A stretch of 64,000 bases of DNA from Triplophysa rosa (taxonomy: Eukaryota > Chordata > Actinopteri > Cypriniformes > Nemacheilidae): NCBI RefSeq assembly GCF_024868665.1, contig NC_079900.1:194267-258266 (forward strand), in the 5' to 3' direction. Of this stretch, positions 1-12,800 are shown one piece after another; the stretch's first letter is position 1; the number at the start of each line of letters is the position of its first letter. The position numbers and the translations under genes were made by a program. The notes under the pieces were generated by a model. The model ran no database searches. It saw only the letters and a program-made list of their open reading frames with translations, and was not told the origin of the DNA.

Positions 1-898
1 CCTACCTTTTGTTCTTATTGTTGGTCGTTGTTCTGCATTTACCAATAAATACATCAAAGTATATAATTAAACATTTAATAAACAACAAATGCTACATAAT
101 AATAACCCCATCAGCAGAGTTTATTTAGATGTAGTTGGCACTAATAATTGAAGAAAAGTTGTAATAAAAGCAAACTGCACAATTGACCTAAAAACAGTGC
201 GAGGGAAATTCCTTTACAGTGACAGCTACGTTCACGATTAAAACATATAACATTACATTACAGTAGCCTAACGTCACGTGTCTTAATGTTTATATGCACA
301 CAGAGGAACAAATCCCAGCACACTTCACGCCTGCAATCTCTGTATGAAAGGGCCAGTGTTTGAAGTGGGAGAAAAAGGTTCCAGTACTCTCTTGTGCAAG
401 TTGACATATGCAAACTACTACCACATGATATTTTTTATATTGCTGGTACAACATATGTATTTACTAAAGGAAACATTTGCCAACAACTGATTTAATAATG
501 TTAAATACAAATTTGACAAAAAAATGTCATTACCCCTGATAGTTCTGCGGTGTATTTAAAACGTTTCTTCTTTTTCTGGTCAGTACTTTTAACTTGAGTT
601 GTTTCGCTGAGTATAGTGTAAATGCAGATATCAGATACAGGTCGCTTTTAAAATAAGATGTAAACAGGTCGTCAAAACAATCTGATATAGTCAAAAAAAC
701 GGGCATCAATCACTGATGTATTTAAAGATATATCAGTGTAAGCTGTTTTCAGGATTGACAGCTCTAGCATTTATTTCAGTCTAGGACCTTACTGGAAACC
801 ACTCCTCAGTGTTGTACAGTATTCTGTATGAAATGTCCACAGCTGTCATATACAGTCTCACAGGTTTGAGTTTTCAGGACAGCTGACCGGTGGCTGAA
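1..898. other. Upstream non-coding region, no gene seen
   Basis: AT-rich sequence with no long open frame and no recognisable repeat. It lies directly upstream of the proposed first exon of the GIMAP gene, so its last few hundred bases may hold that gene's promoter and 5' UTR. No clear TATA box or CpG island is visible. Confidence 0.4.
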
Positions 899-3800
899 AT
901 GGCGATGGCGCAGAGTTTGGGTAAGAGTGACTTCAGCAGATGTGTGTAGTGTTTTCAAACTGTCTTCAGTGATCATCATCTTGTCGTTTAGTTATTGTAT
1001 TTCACTGAAGTTACACGTGTTGAGAAAGCTCACAGTGTGTTTTGTTGTTGTAATATTCAGTGTGTGTGTGTTTACTGCAGCTGTAATGGTCGTCTTCTCT
1101 TTAGAAATAACATTCACCACACCGTTACTTTGTCTGTTGGCATCTTTTGTTTATTTTCGGTTGTTTTCAATGTCCCTTTGATGTTGTGAAAGAGTGAGTG
1201 TCACGATGATCTTATTGCCTTTTCTCTGTTGATCTGATATTTCTCTCTCTGATGATTTCTTATAAATATGAGTCACATTCTTCTGCTTCTTTTTCTTCTT
1301 CTTCATTAGTATTATTTTAAGTCTGAAGTGCATTCACAGGGCTGCCTGAAAACTTCTGAGTTCAGTTTGGAGTGAGAGATACTCGTGGGCTGTGGGAAGT
1401 CCTTTTGACTCAAATATCACCATTCGATTTATGAGCTTGTGATTTGATCTCCATTCAGCTTCAGTGTATTTACTGCATAGAATCACAATCAGAATTTGTG
1501 CAAACACACAAAGAATTTGTTGTGGGGTTTTTTGAGCACTTGGTACATACATACAGTTTATAGCCTATGTGACATGAGAACTGGAAGAACAATTAGTACA
1601 TAAATAAGTAAAACAAGACGTAATACTACTAATAATAATGCTGTATAAAATTTGGAACAGAAGATGTATGTACATATTTGTGCATTTACAGTATATACAG
1701 CTGTATAAATAAAATATGCATATATTTACATAATACTTAAGAGAGAGAGGTGGTATTTAGGAGTGGAGCAAGAAATGACAAGAAAAAAACTGTTTCGCTG
1801 TTTAAGCTGGGGATGTGTAAGGTGGGGAAGAATGTGAGAGAAGAAAGAACCACTAACCACCCACTGGCCCAATGGCGTAGTCCAAGTGGCGTGGCAAAGT
1901 CTTTCCGGCGCTCTGGGTTGTTACAGTTAACATTATTTTAACAATGCGTAATCTTATCTGACTCCAAAAGATAAAAAGGAAAACCATGTCAAAGGATAAT
2001 ATTTGTATTTTGATTATTACACATCGTAATAATCATGCAATTTGGGTCAATGTGTAATTCTTCTGCCTTATTCTTAATTACATTTGATTCTCAGAGTCTC
2101 GCGCCGGCCGTTACGAGCGGATCTCACGGTCACAAACTCGTCAGTATTGGTCACTGCCAGAGGTTTCTATGACTAGTGATACTCAGATGGTCATCCCTAT
2201 ACAGCTCATTGCTGAAACATTATTTGATCTAGTCCCCTTAGACTATGACAACTTAATTAAAGTAAGGATTATTTCTAACCAGAGGTCATGACCACTCCAT
2301 AGAGATGAATACACCAATCTTACTTCCTCTGACAGTATAGCTTTATATAATCATGCCATAGTTTCCTATGTGCACTTAGATAGAATAATATTACAGTAAT
2401 TCAGTTTGAGGCTTACTCTATTTAGATTGCTCAGACAACATCTGTGTTGTTCTAAAAGGAAACATAAGCCCTTACCATCATTCATTGTTGTATGCTGTCT
2501 GAGATGGAGATGCAAACCCTGTGAGGAGTTCATTGTATTGGATGAAGCTCTGTGTTTCTCAGGATGTGGTGTCCTCTGGTGTGGACACCTTTGCACCGGC
2601 CTTACAGATGGCATTGGTGAAAAAACTGTTTTTATGCCTATGTTCTGAGGTCTCATTTATATGACAGTGCGTAGGATTCTTACTAAAAGTGTACGAGCGC
2701 CCGAAAGCCCTAAATAGCGTACGCCAAAAAATATTCAGACTTATTAACCGTGCGTACGCACACCTGTAAGCAATATTCGCTTTATAAATCACAGATCACA
2801 TGCAAGTGTGCGTACGTGAATCAGCCTCATATCCCGCCCTGTACACGCCCATTTTTACCCATAAATACTCATTTAGTCATTTTACATTGAGTCATTTAGC
2901 AGACACTTTTATCCAAAGCGACTTACAGATGAGGGAAACAATGGATGCAATCGGAACAACATAAGGACAACAAAAAGCAGAAGTGCAAAAAGAAAATTGG
3001 TCTCATATAGCCTACCACAGTATACAGAGCTAATGTTTTTTTGTTTGTTTGTTTTTTGAAAGAGTAGGAAAGAGACAGAAGTCAGAGTTGATCAGTCAGG
3101 TGTTGACGGAAGAGATGTGTTTTCAGGCGGTTCTTAAAGATGGCCACAGAATCTGCTGATCTTGTAGCAGCGGGCAGATCATTCCATAAATGTGGAACTG
3201 ATCCTGAGAAGGTACGTGAGAGAGATCTTTTACCTTTTTGGGATGGCACCACAAGACGTTGTTCGTTTGCAGAGCGTAGGGATCTGGCGGGTATATAAAT
3301 CTGCATTAGTGAGTGAAGGTACGGGGGTGCTGAACCAGTGGTGGTCTTGTAGGCCAGGAGCAGAGTCTTGAATTTGATTCGAGCGACTGTAGGGAGCCAA
3401 TGTAACTTGGTGAAGAGAGGAGTGACGTGCGCTCTCTTCGGTTCATTGAAGTCTTGAGAAGATTGAGCCTGGACTAGGACTTGCGTAGCATGCTCTGATA
3501 GGAAAGGTCTAATTTTCTGAATATTGTAGAGGATAAATCTACAGGACCGGGTGGTGCTGGCAACATGATCAGTGAAGTTAAGCTGATCGTCGATCACCAC
3601 TCCCAGGTTTCTGGCCGTTCTGGAAGATGTGATGGTTGATGAGCCCAGTTGAATGGAGAAGTTGTGATGACTCTTTGAGTCGGCCAGAATTACAAGCAGT
3701 TCTGTTTTAGCAAGGTTCAGCTGCAGGTGATGATCTTTCATCCAGAGCGAGATGTCGGCTAGGCATGCTGAAATGTGTGCAGAAACAGTCGGATCGTCAG

Positions 3801-6800
3801 GCTGAAATGACAGGTGGAGTTGTGTATCATCCGCCTAGCAGTGATAGGAAAAGCCATGTTTCCAAATGACAGAGCCAAGGGATGTCATGTATACAGAAAA
3901 TAGTAACGGACCAAGCACTGAGCCCTGTGGCACCCCTGTGTCAAGATGTTGGGACTCAGAGACCTCTCCAGGATACTCTAAATGTCCTACCTGTGAGGTA
4001 AGACCTGAAACATTTTAGCACCACTCCAGAGACACCCATAGCCTTGAGGGTCGACAGGAGTATGTGGTGGGTAACAGTGTCAAATGCGCAGATGCAGTAG
4101 GATAGGTACAGATGAGTTAGAGGCGGCTCTTGCCAGTCTCAGGGCTTCTCAATACTCAATGCAAAGCACCTCATGAATGCTGATTCGTATATTAATAAGC
4201 CTGGCATCCAATCCGCTTGTTAAGCCCGAAGTCACGCACCGTAATGGATGTATACTGTTTCCGGGTCCAACCACTGTCAGATGCCATATGAAAATAATAC
4301 AAAATGATGTAAAACTGCCGAACACCCCCAATCCCATCATTTATCTCCGTAACAAATTCACAAATGGCCACACATGAGATTCACTGGATTTACAAATCAA
4401 TAATTGTTATAATTAAAAATAATAATAATCATAATTATATTAAAGCCAAATAAGGTCTCTGTAGCATTTACATGTTTACAGCATTTAGACGGACCATTAA
4501 CACCTCATTAAAATCACATCATTCATCAGTGGTGTCCTTCACCTGAGAGAACATTTGAAGACATCATCGTAAAAGACGAATGTTTCTTCATTCCGGTTTT
4601 GTTATGAACACCTGTTACGTCCCGCTCGTTTCAAGCCGTAACATAAAAATAGGTACACCATCAAATAATTACAAATTATTTTATTGTGTGAATAATATCC
4701 AAAACAATAATAATTAGTCTAGGTCTAGGGGTATTAAGCTAAATGACAAAATAACAAAACATGAGCTACAAGACAGAAAAATATATATCAAATAAAAGTT
4801 CAGCAATATTTCAAAAAGCTGTAGAACGACCCACCCTCCAGAGTGTTTCCAACCAGTTCTCCCTCCCTCCTCAACTAACAGGAAATGAATGAAATAATAA
4901 CACTAATTAGCTAACATAAGGTGGAGCCAATTAGGAACGACCAGACGCTGCACAATTTGAAGCAGGGGAAACGTCTTGGTTACGGATGTAACCTCGGTTC
5001 CCTGATGGAGGGAACGAGACGTTGTGTCGAACCGACAGAATGGGGTTTGTCTTGAGAACCTATCATCTTCTGAGTATTTAGAAAAGGCCAATGAAAATTG
5101 GCGAATGAAATTTGCATGCCAGGCTCCTCCCCGGATGACCGGGTATAAGAGGGAAGCCGGCGTGCTCATTCATTCACCTTTGGTCTGAGGAGCCTAAAGC
5201 ATCCTTCCCCGACCGCTGGGGTGGGCGGCCAGTGTTGTGGCATGAGGGACACAACGTCTTGTTCCCTCCATCAGGGAACCGAGGTTACATCCGTAACCAA
5301 GACGTTCCCTTTCTGTCGGTCTCTCGACGTTGTGTCGAACCGACAGAATGGGGTTCCTATGGAAAACGCCACAGCACTGAGCCGCATCACAATCTCTGCG
5401 GAGCGACATTGACTAGCCTGGGCGAGTCAGACGAACACGCTAACGCGAAATTATGACCTTCCAGTGAGAGGAAGGGGGTCCCAGAGCTTTCCACAAAAAG
5501 TTGGGAAGCCCCCTAACGCCGGCCGTCACGGGCGGAGGCCTAATTCTCTAAATGGCGAGAAGCCGCCCTGCACCGTACGGGCCACTGGGTAAGCATTATT
5601 CCCGCTGGGGGAACAACGCTGCAGAGGCCACTACCTACCGTAGGGAGGAATTAGTGGAGACACCACATGGTCTCACCATCAGGGGAGAACTGATGGGAGG
5701 AATGTGCGGACTGCAGGAGTTAACCGCAAGGTGGGAGTCCACCTGGGGAGGTCATGGGTTGCCAAGGTGGGAACCATTCATGAGGATACATCAGACGGAA
5801 CAGCCCACGGAGGGGGGGTTACCACGTCTGGAGCACTAGGTCCGGTTAGAGCTATGTGGGAGATAACTCAACTGTTCCCCGGCCTAAGGGGGCAGGGCTG
5901 CTCTGCCCAGCCTGTCCCCTGGAAGGGTGCTTAGTGATGGATGGAATGCCTGTTCTTTACCCGAGGGGAAAGAAGTGAGGCGGGATTGCCACTGCTCCCC
6001 CCGGAGGGGGAAGGGCTTCCGCAGGCGTATGCCCTACCGGCTGCCGGTCCCACACCTTGCCAGGATGCGGGCTGACACCGGTTCCGCGCGTAGGTATTAG
6101 AACCTCACGGAGTTGTTAGGCATAGCCCAACCCGCAGCTCTGCAGATGTCTGGCAGAGAGGCGCCCTGAGCCAGCCATGAGGGGTGAGCCTCACCCCCAA
6201 CGGGCAGGGGCGAAAGAGATCGGTATGCCCTAACGAGGGCATCCACGATCCAGTGCGCCAACCTCTGTTTGGAGACAGCCCTCCTGCTGACCTCCGAAAC
6301 AGACAAGAGCTGCTCAGAGCTTCTGGGCTCTGCGTCCGGTCCAAGTAGAGGCACCGTGCGCGTACTGGACACAACACGGATAGGTTGGGTCTTCCTCCCC
6401 GGTGGGGAGCGCCTGCAGGTTCACCACCTGGTCTCTCGGGAGAGTGGTGGGAACCTTGGGCACGTAGCCGGGGCGGGGTCTCAAGATAACGTGAGAATCC
6501 CGGCCCCGAGTTCTAGGCAATCTGTGGACACGGAGGGTGCTTGTAGATCCCCTACCCTCTTGGAGGTGAGCGCCATGCGGAAAGCCGTCTTTATCAAGAC
6601 TGAGAAAGAGCGGCAACCCCGAGAGGCTCGAAGGGGGCGGGGCCTCTTGAGGCCCGCCACCTACGTCACAAGAGGGTATGGAGCGCGGGTAAGGTGGTCA
6701 CCCTCTCGCACCCCTTAGGAACCTAATGACCAGGTCGTGCTGTCCCAGAGGCTACCCAGCACTTGGGTCATGATGAGCGGCCGTAGCGGCTACATACATT

Positions 6801-9800
6801 CCCAGTGTGGAGGGGGAGAGGTTACTCCCCCGAGGACAGGACAGCTCGTACCCAACCGAGCAACTCCGAGGGTCTTCTCGCCGAGAAGAGCACCAGGATG
6901 AGAAGAGGCACCACCTATGGGCGTATAGCCGCCCAGTGGCCGAAGCCCTAGCCTGAGTGACGTCCCAACCGGACCGGGGGTGGGTCACTCAGGATCTCCT
7001 CGTCCCGTCCAGACATGGAGACCAGGTTTTGCCTGGGATGCCGTAACGTGCCCCTTCCCCTGGGGAAGCTGTTCGCCAGGGGGAGCGGCCAGGGGGGAGT
7101 TGTTGTCAGAGCCTCAGCTCCGAGAACCAAGTGCTGGTTAGGCCAAAGGGGCGTAACTATTACCACTTGATGCTCCTCTTCCCTGGCTTTGCACAGGACC
7201 TGTGCAATGAGGCTCACTGGGGGGAAGCGTACTTCCGCTTGTCCCGCGGCCAGCTGTGCGCAAGGGCATCCGTGCCGAGGGTGCCTCGGACAGGGAGTAC
7301 CAAAGCGGACAATGGGTGGAGTCCGGGGAGGCAACAGGACCACCTGTGCCTGGCCGAACTGCCCCCAAATGAGCCGGCTGCGCGGGGAGGGAGTCGCCAC
7401 TCTCCGCGAGGCGTCGACTGACGAGAGAGCGCATCGGCTGTCTGGTTCAGGACGCCTGGGATGTGTTTGGCTCACAGGGAGCTGATCACCAGCTGACTCC
7501 AGAGGAGGAGCCGTCGGGCGAGTCATGTTAGCTGCTGTGAGTAAAAGAATACGCCACAGCAGCTGTGCTGTCCGACCGGACCAGCACGTGCTTCTCTGCA
7601 CGAGAGGTAGTCCTCAATGCAAGTAGCACAACCAACAACTCTAGGCAGTTGAATGCCAACGCAGGCGGGGGCCCGTCCACCGCCCCGACACTGCTTGCCC
7701 GTTGCACACGGCACCCCAACCTTGCAGGGAGGCATCCCAAAGGTTACCCCTGTCCGCAAGAAGGTCATGGAGACCAGGGGGTTAGGGTGTGTCGGCAGAA
7801 AAGCGTGTGACTATACGCCTGCTGCCGGTGTGCCACGCTCTCCAAGGAACTTGACTCTGCAGCCAGTGTTGGAGCGGTCGTATGTGCATCGACCCGAGGG
7901 GGACCACCCCCGCCGAGGATGCCATGTATCCCAGGAGCCTCTTGTTACAGGGGGACCGCTGACTGTCTGAGCTTCAGGCAGTTCAACACTGACCGGGCGC
8001 GCTCTGCCTCTGGGAGGCCGCGAGGGTGCGGGCTTCCTCGTTGCGGGACTCGCGCCCCCCCGGGGGGTGAGCGGGCCGCTCGTGAGGACAGAGTCGAGTT
8101 CCCTACCGAGAAAGAGGATGCTCTGCGCCGGGGAGAGCTTGCTCTTTTCTCAGTTGACCTGTAGCCCCACTGATCTAGGTGCCGGAGCACCAGGTCCCTG
8201 TGTGTACACAACAGATCTCGAGAGTGTGCCAAAACTTGAGCCAGTCGTCGAGATAGTTAGTACCCGCACACCTCCTTCCCACGGGGACCTTCGTAAAGAC
8301 TCGTGGAGACAGGGACAGACCGAAGGGGAGGACCCTGTACTGATATGCCCGTCCCTACGGAGGATCGAGACATGAAGTACGCGTCCTTCAGGTCGATTGC
8401 CATGAACCAGTCCTGACGCCTGATGGACGCCAGGATGCGCTTCTGCGTGACCATCCTGAAAGGCAGCTTGTGTAGGTGCCTGTTCAGAACACGCAGATCC
8501 AAGATAGGGCGCAACCCTCCGCCTTTCTTGGGGACAATGAAGTACGGGCTGTAGAACCCGCTGAACATCTCGGCCGGTGGGACGGGCTCGATGGCTCCCT
8601 TCACCAGAAGGGAGGCGACCTCCGCCCGAAGGGGCATCCCTGCCTCTGACTGAGGTAAACCCCGGAACTTGGGCGGACGTGTAGCGAACTGAATCGCGTA
8701 GCCGAGATGGATCGTCTTCCTCAGCCAGCCTGACAGTCTGGGAAGCTGAGACCAGGCTCCCAGAACTGACACAGGGGACTAGAGGTTTGATTTGCTTCAT
8801 CGCCCCCGCGGAGGGTGGTTCGATGGCTAGCAGTACGGATTCCTTGCCGGGGGAGGACCCCCGGGGAGGAGATCGGCTCTGCTGTTTTTCCTGCCTGGCG
8901 ACTGCGCAGCTCGACGCACTGTCTGTCTGAGAGTGCTGAAGGCTGGTGTTTACACTCGACATTGCGCTTCGCCATGACGCAACGTCGAGTTTGCCATTCA
9001 CCATCGTGCAGAGGGTGAGAGCGGCTGTGGTAACCCAGAGAGAGAGGAAACTCTCCTTTTTGAGAGTAAGTGGGCGCAAGCCCCCCGGAGGGGGCCAGCA
9101 GATGGAGGGACGGGGCAGGATCCGTCCCTATCCGACTTCCCAGCGATGTGGCTGGGGTCGGGCCCAATGGTAGCCTCGATCCCCCTGAGGTGTTCCCATG
9201 ATCTCCCTTTTATACCCGGATATCTGGGGGCGGAGTCCGGCATGCAAATTTCATTCGCCAATTTCATTGGCCTTTTATAAGAAGTCGGAAGCGATTGGTT
9301 CTCAAGGACGAACCCCATCTGTCGGCTCGACACAACGTCGAGAGACCGACAGAAAGGGAACACAAGCCACGCCTACTTTTTCTTCTCATTCGAAGTTTCG
9401 TTTCACTCGGTGAACTTTCTCTTTTGAGCACAATTTCGAACACAGACCAGAACTTGTCATCCAAAGGTTGTATACACTTGGGAGATCTTGTCAGAAAGTT
9501 AAATAAATGAAAAACAGAAATAAAATGTTTCTTTATTAGAATTTATTGTTAAATAATGCATTTAATTATTTGCAAATACGATTTTTATTTTAATGGGATA
9601 TAACACCACCTATAAATACCCAGTAGTTACTCAACTTTTTTGAAAAATAAATGTCATGACGTGGTTTGATTTAAGGTCAAGTAAATTATGTCAAAGCAGT
9701 TAAATACTATATGGAACATTTAATTACACCAATTAAATTAGTTAAACCAGTTAGATTTTTGTAGACTAAATATAATGTAGATTTCGTCGACTAAAACTAA

Positions 9801-12800
9801 AATGATGGGGATGACTAAAATATGACTAAAACTAAATCAAAATTTGCTGTCAAAATTGACACAGATCTTAATTCTAATTTCATGTTAAATTGCAATTTTT
9901 TTCAGTGACAAACCTGCAGTACAGAAGGTTCAGTTAAGCCTTAAAATTGTTCAATTCTTTATTAAGTTGTATGTGCAACATTTTTTTTTTGTTGTTCAAA
10001 ATATTGTGATGTGTATCGTATCGTGAACCCAGCATGAAGATATGTACGGAATCGTGAGCTGAGTGTATCGTTACACCCCTACAAATGATGTAAATACTGT
10101 CACAGTACTACCCCGTGGGCAGAGCAATACATGTGAATTTGTTGACTAAGCTGATGGAACTGGCGAATGCAGAAACGTTGTTTGGAAACTCATTTGGAAA
10201 CTTCTGCATGCAGGGGATGTGTACCGACCCGAAAGTGTTGCTTTAAGTATTATGTAATATGCATATTTGTATTACATTTTTTTATAAACAGCTGTATATA
10301 CTGTTATTGCAAAAATCTGGACATAGATCTTCTGTTCCAAATTGTAAACAACATTATTAGTAGTATTTTTTCTGCCTTTGTACTACCTATTTTTTACTTT
10401 ACTATTGTTCTTCCTGTTCTCATGTCATGCATGTATGTACCAAGAGCTTATAAAAAACCCACAACAAATTCCTTGTGTGTTTGCACACACTTGGCCAATA
10501 AAGCGAATTCTGATTCAATGCACAGCCATGGATTATCCCTAATTTACAGATTTCCTGTAGCTCAGTGGTTTGAGCAGGTGCTAGCAACGCCAAGGTCATG
10601 GGTTTGATCCCAGGGGATTGCACATACTTAGAAACAAATGTATAGTACAATGCAATGTCAGTCGCTTTGGATAAAAGCGTCTGCCAAATGCATAAATATA
10701 ATTATACACACAATGAAGCAAATGTTTGACATGATGATGCAGATCTCTATGAACACTTTCATACCGGCCATGAACATTCACGCATTTTTCCATCGTGTGT
10801 GTCGAATTTTTTACATTTGCCCAGCAAATAAACCCTAACGTGCAAAAAGACACCATCTATCAACCATTTTTACAAAAAAATGTTTTGCAAAAAATACATT
10901 TTAATAACAAAATACATTTTAAAAAAGTATTTTTTGTGATCAGTGAAATATTGTCACACAGTCTTACTTTTCTAAAATTTGTTTTTTTATCAACAGCAAG
11001 TGTAAACTCAAGGCTGAATGTGGTGTTGTGTGGAGCTGATGCAACACTGAAGGTCTTCATGTCTGAACTTCTGAGAGGAAAACTGAAAAAACCTTCCAAT
11101 CAGAGAGTATCCAGCTCACCAGTGTGTGTGAAGAAAGAAGAGAAAGTACGTGGACGCCTGATTAATGTTGTGGAGCTTCCGGCTCTGACTGGACTCTCAC
11201 ATGAAGAGATGATGTGTGAAACTTTCACCGCTGTGTCTCTCTGTGGTCCTGGAGCTCATGTGTTTCTCATCATTCTTCCTACTGGTCCATTGACTGAAGA
11301 ATACAGAGAAGAAATAGAGAAGATCCAGAAGATATTTAACTGCACTGATCACTTCATGATGGCGTTTATGTCTGATGTCCCTGTTGAAAGATATGTGAGA
11401 AATTTTGTAAAGTCATACGCTGAAAGTCAGAGATTGAGCCTCCTCTGTGAAGGACGATACACAGTCATAGGCTTAAAAGAACATAAGAGATTTAAACAAG
11501 TATCAATAGAGCTGCTGGATTACATAGAGAACATGAACACTGAACCATATTCACTTCAGATGTATGTCAGAGATCAAGAGAAGAGAGGAAGACACGAAAC
11601 TGAGGAGAAATATAAAGAAAAACTGAGTGAAGTGACGAGTAAAATGAAAGACTTACAGCTAAAGATCAGCTCATATGGTGAGTCATATTTTAACATGGAA
11701 ATCTCAATGTAGTGCAGTAATAATGTTAAAGGGACACTCCGACAAAGAAGGAAAATTCAGTCATGAATTTCTCACCCTTAAGTCATTCCACAACCGTAAG
11801 ACACAAATGAAGAAAGTTTTGATGAGGTAGACAGCAACGTAATGTACAATCAAAGCACAGAAAGTTAATAAAGAGATCGTTAGAATAGTCCCTGTGACTC
11901 CAGTGGTTCAACCTTCATTTTATGAAGCCAAAAAATATACTTGTTGTGCGCAATAAAACAAAAATAAGGATTTTAGTAAACAATTTCCTGACTTCTTCGA
12001 ACCAGAGGCAGGCATGCTAGTGCGCGCAAAGGCCACTTGCGTTTCCACAGTAACTTCCTGGGCTTAATCGTCCAAGGTGGAGATTATTTGAGTCAGAAGA
12101 ACAGAGACAGCGGCAAGATGCACATTTAGCCTTTCAAAGATGTGCAGATAATAGCAGCACTATAACTATTACCAGCACTGATGTAAACTTAATACGTAAA
12201 TAAAGGATAATGGGTTGCACAGGGACTCGAGGGGTTGTAGATCCAAATCCAACCAAATTCAGTTTGTTTAATTAGGGTTATCCAAATAAATAATCCATAA
12301 ATAATCCATAAAACAGGCAAGAGGACAAAACGCAGGTGAGCAGTGCAAAACACAAAACAAGAACAAAGGGCTAATTAAGACAAACTGGGTAATCCAAAGA
12401 ACAGATCAAAACAGGAACAAAAACACGGATAACGCTAAGATTAGCAGATGTTTCACAAACACAAGACTTTGCAATGAATGAGTGAGATGACATGGTTTAA
12501 GTAGACAGAGGTAACAGGATAATTAGACACAGGTGAAAGTGGTCAAGCATAATGAGTCTGGGCAATGGTTTCTGGATAATGTAGTGTAATGATGGCAGTC
12601 CAGGTGATGAGGGGAGGGCCATCTGGTGGAGAATGAAGGGCACTCCAGCTAGTGACTGTGACATAGTTCCCCCCCAAAAGGAGAGGTTTCCAGACACTCC
12701 ACATTGACTCCAGGAGGGAGGTGGAGCAGAGGCCGAACAGGGGGAGGGCAGCAGAGCACCAGGGCAGAGCCGGCGGCAGAGCAGGGAGCCAGGGCAGAGC

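Larger units (their letters stand above)
4970..9361 (-). mobile_element. DIRS-type tyrosine-recombinase retrotransposon (decayed ORFs)
   Basis: Minus-strand element beginning and ending with GTT on its sense strand (AAC at 9359-9361 and 4970-4972 on the plus strand). The terminal inverted repeats of about 150-190 bp (4970 to about 5150, and about 9200-9361) share CCAATGAAA, GGCGAATGAAATTTGCATGCC and a GGGTATAA box. Coding blocks in sense order: a gag-like part (9167-8780), DIRS reverse transcriptase (8772-8390, with [19 protein letters not shown] and IDLKDAYF), YLDDWL in another frame near 8250, RNase H (7768-7523, [13 protein letters not shown] and [11 protein letters not shown]), and a tyrosine recombinase (6616-6097). 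The recombinase H-x-x-R box reads AHPSWLAQG, so it is probably dead. Frameshifts and stops occur throughout. A two-part internal complementary region at 5248-5360 matches both outer ends. Full DIRS elements are usually longer, so internal loss is likely. Confidence 0.9.

Noticed and set aside
5552..8375. Several plus-strand frames of 70-150 residues as genes
   Set aside because: Antisense of the DIRS element's decayed coding region; the minus strand holds the recognisable RT, RNase H and recombinase.
10561..10620. Functional tRNA gene
   Set aside because: Has tRNA-like A and B boxes but no complete cloverleaf, and carries the L2-type tail of a SINE.
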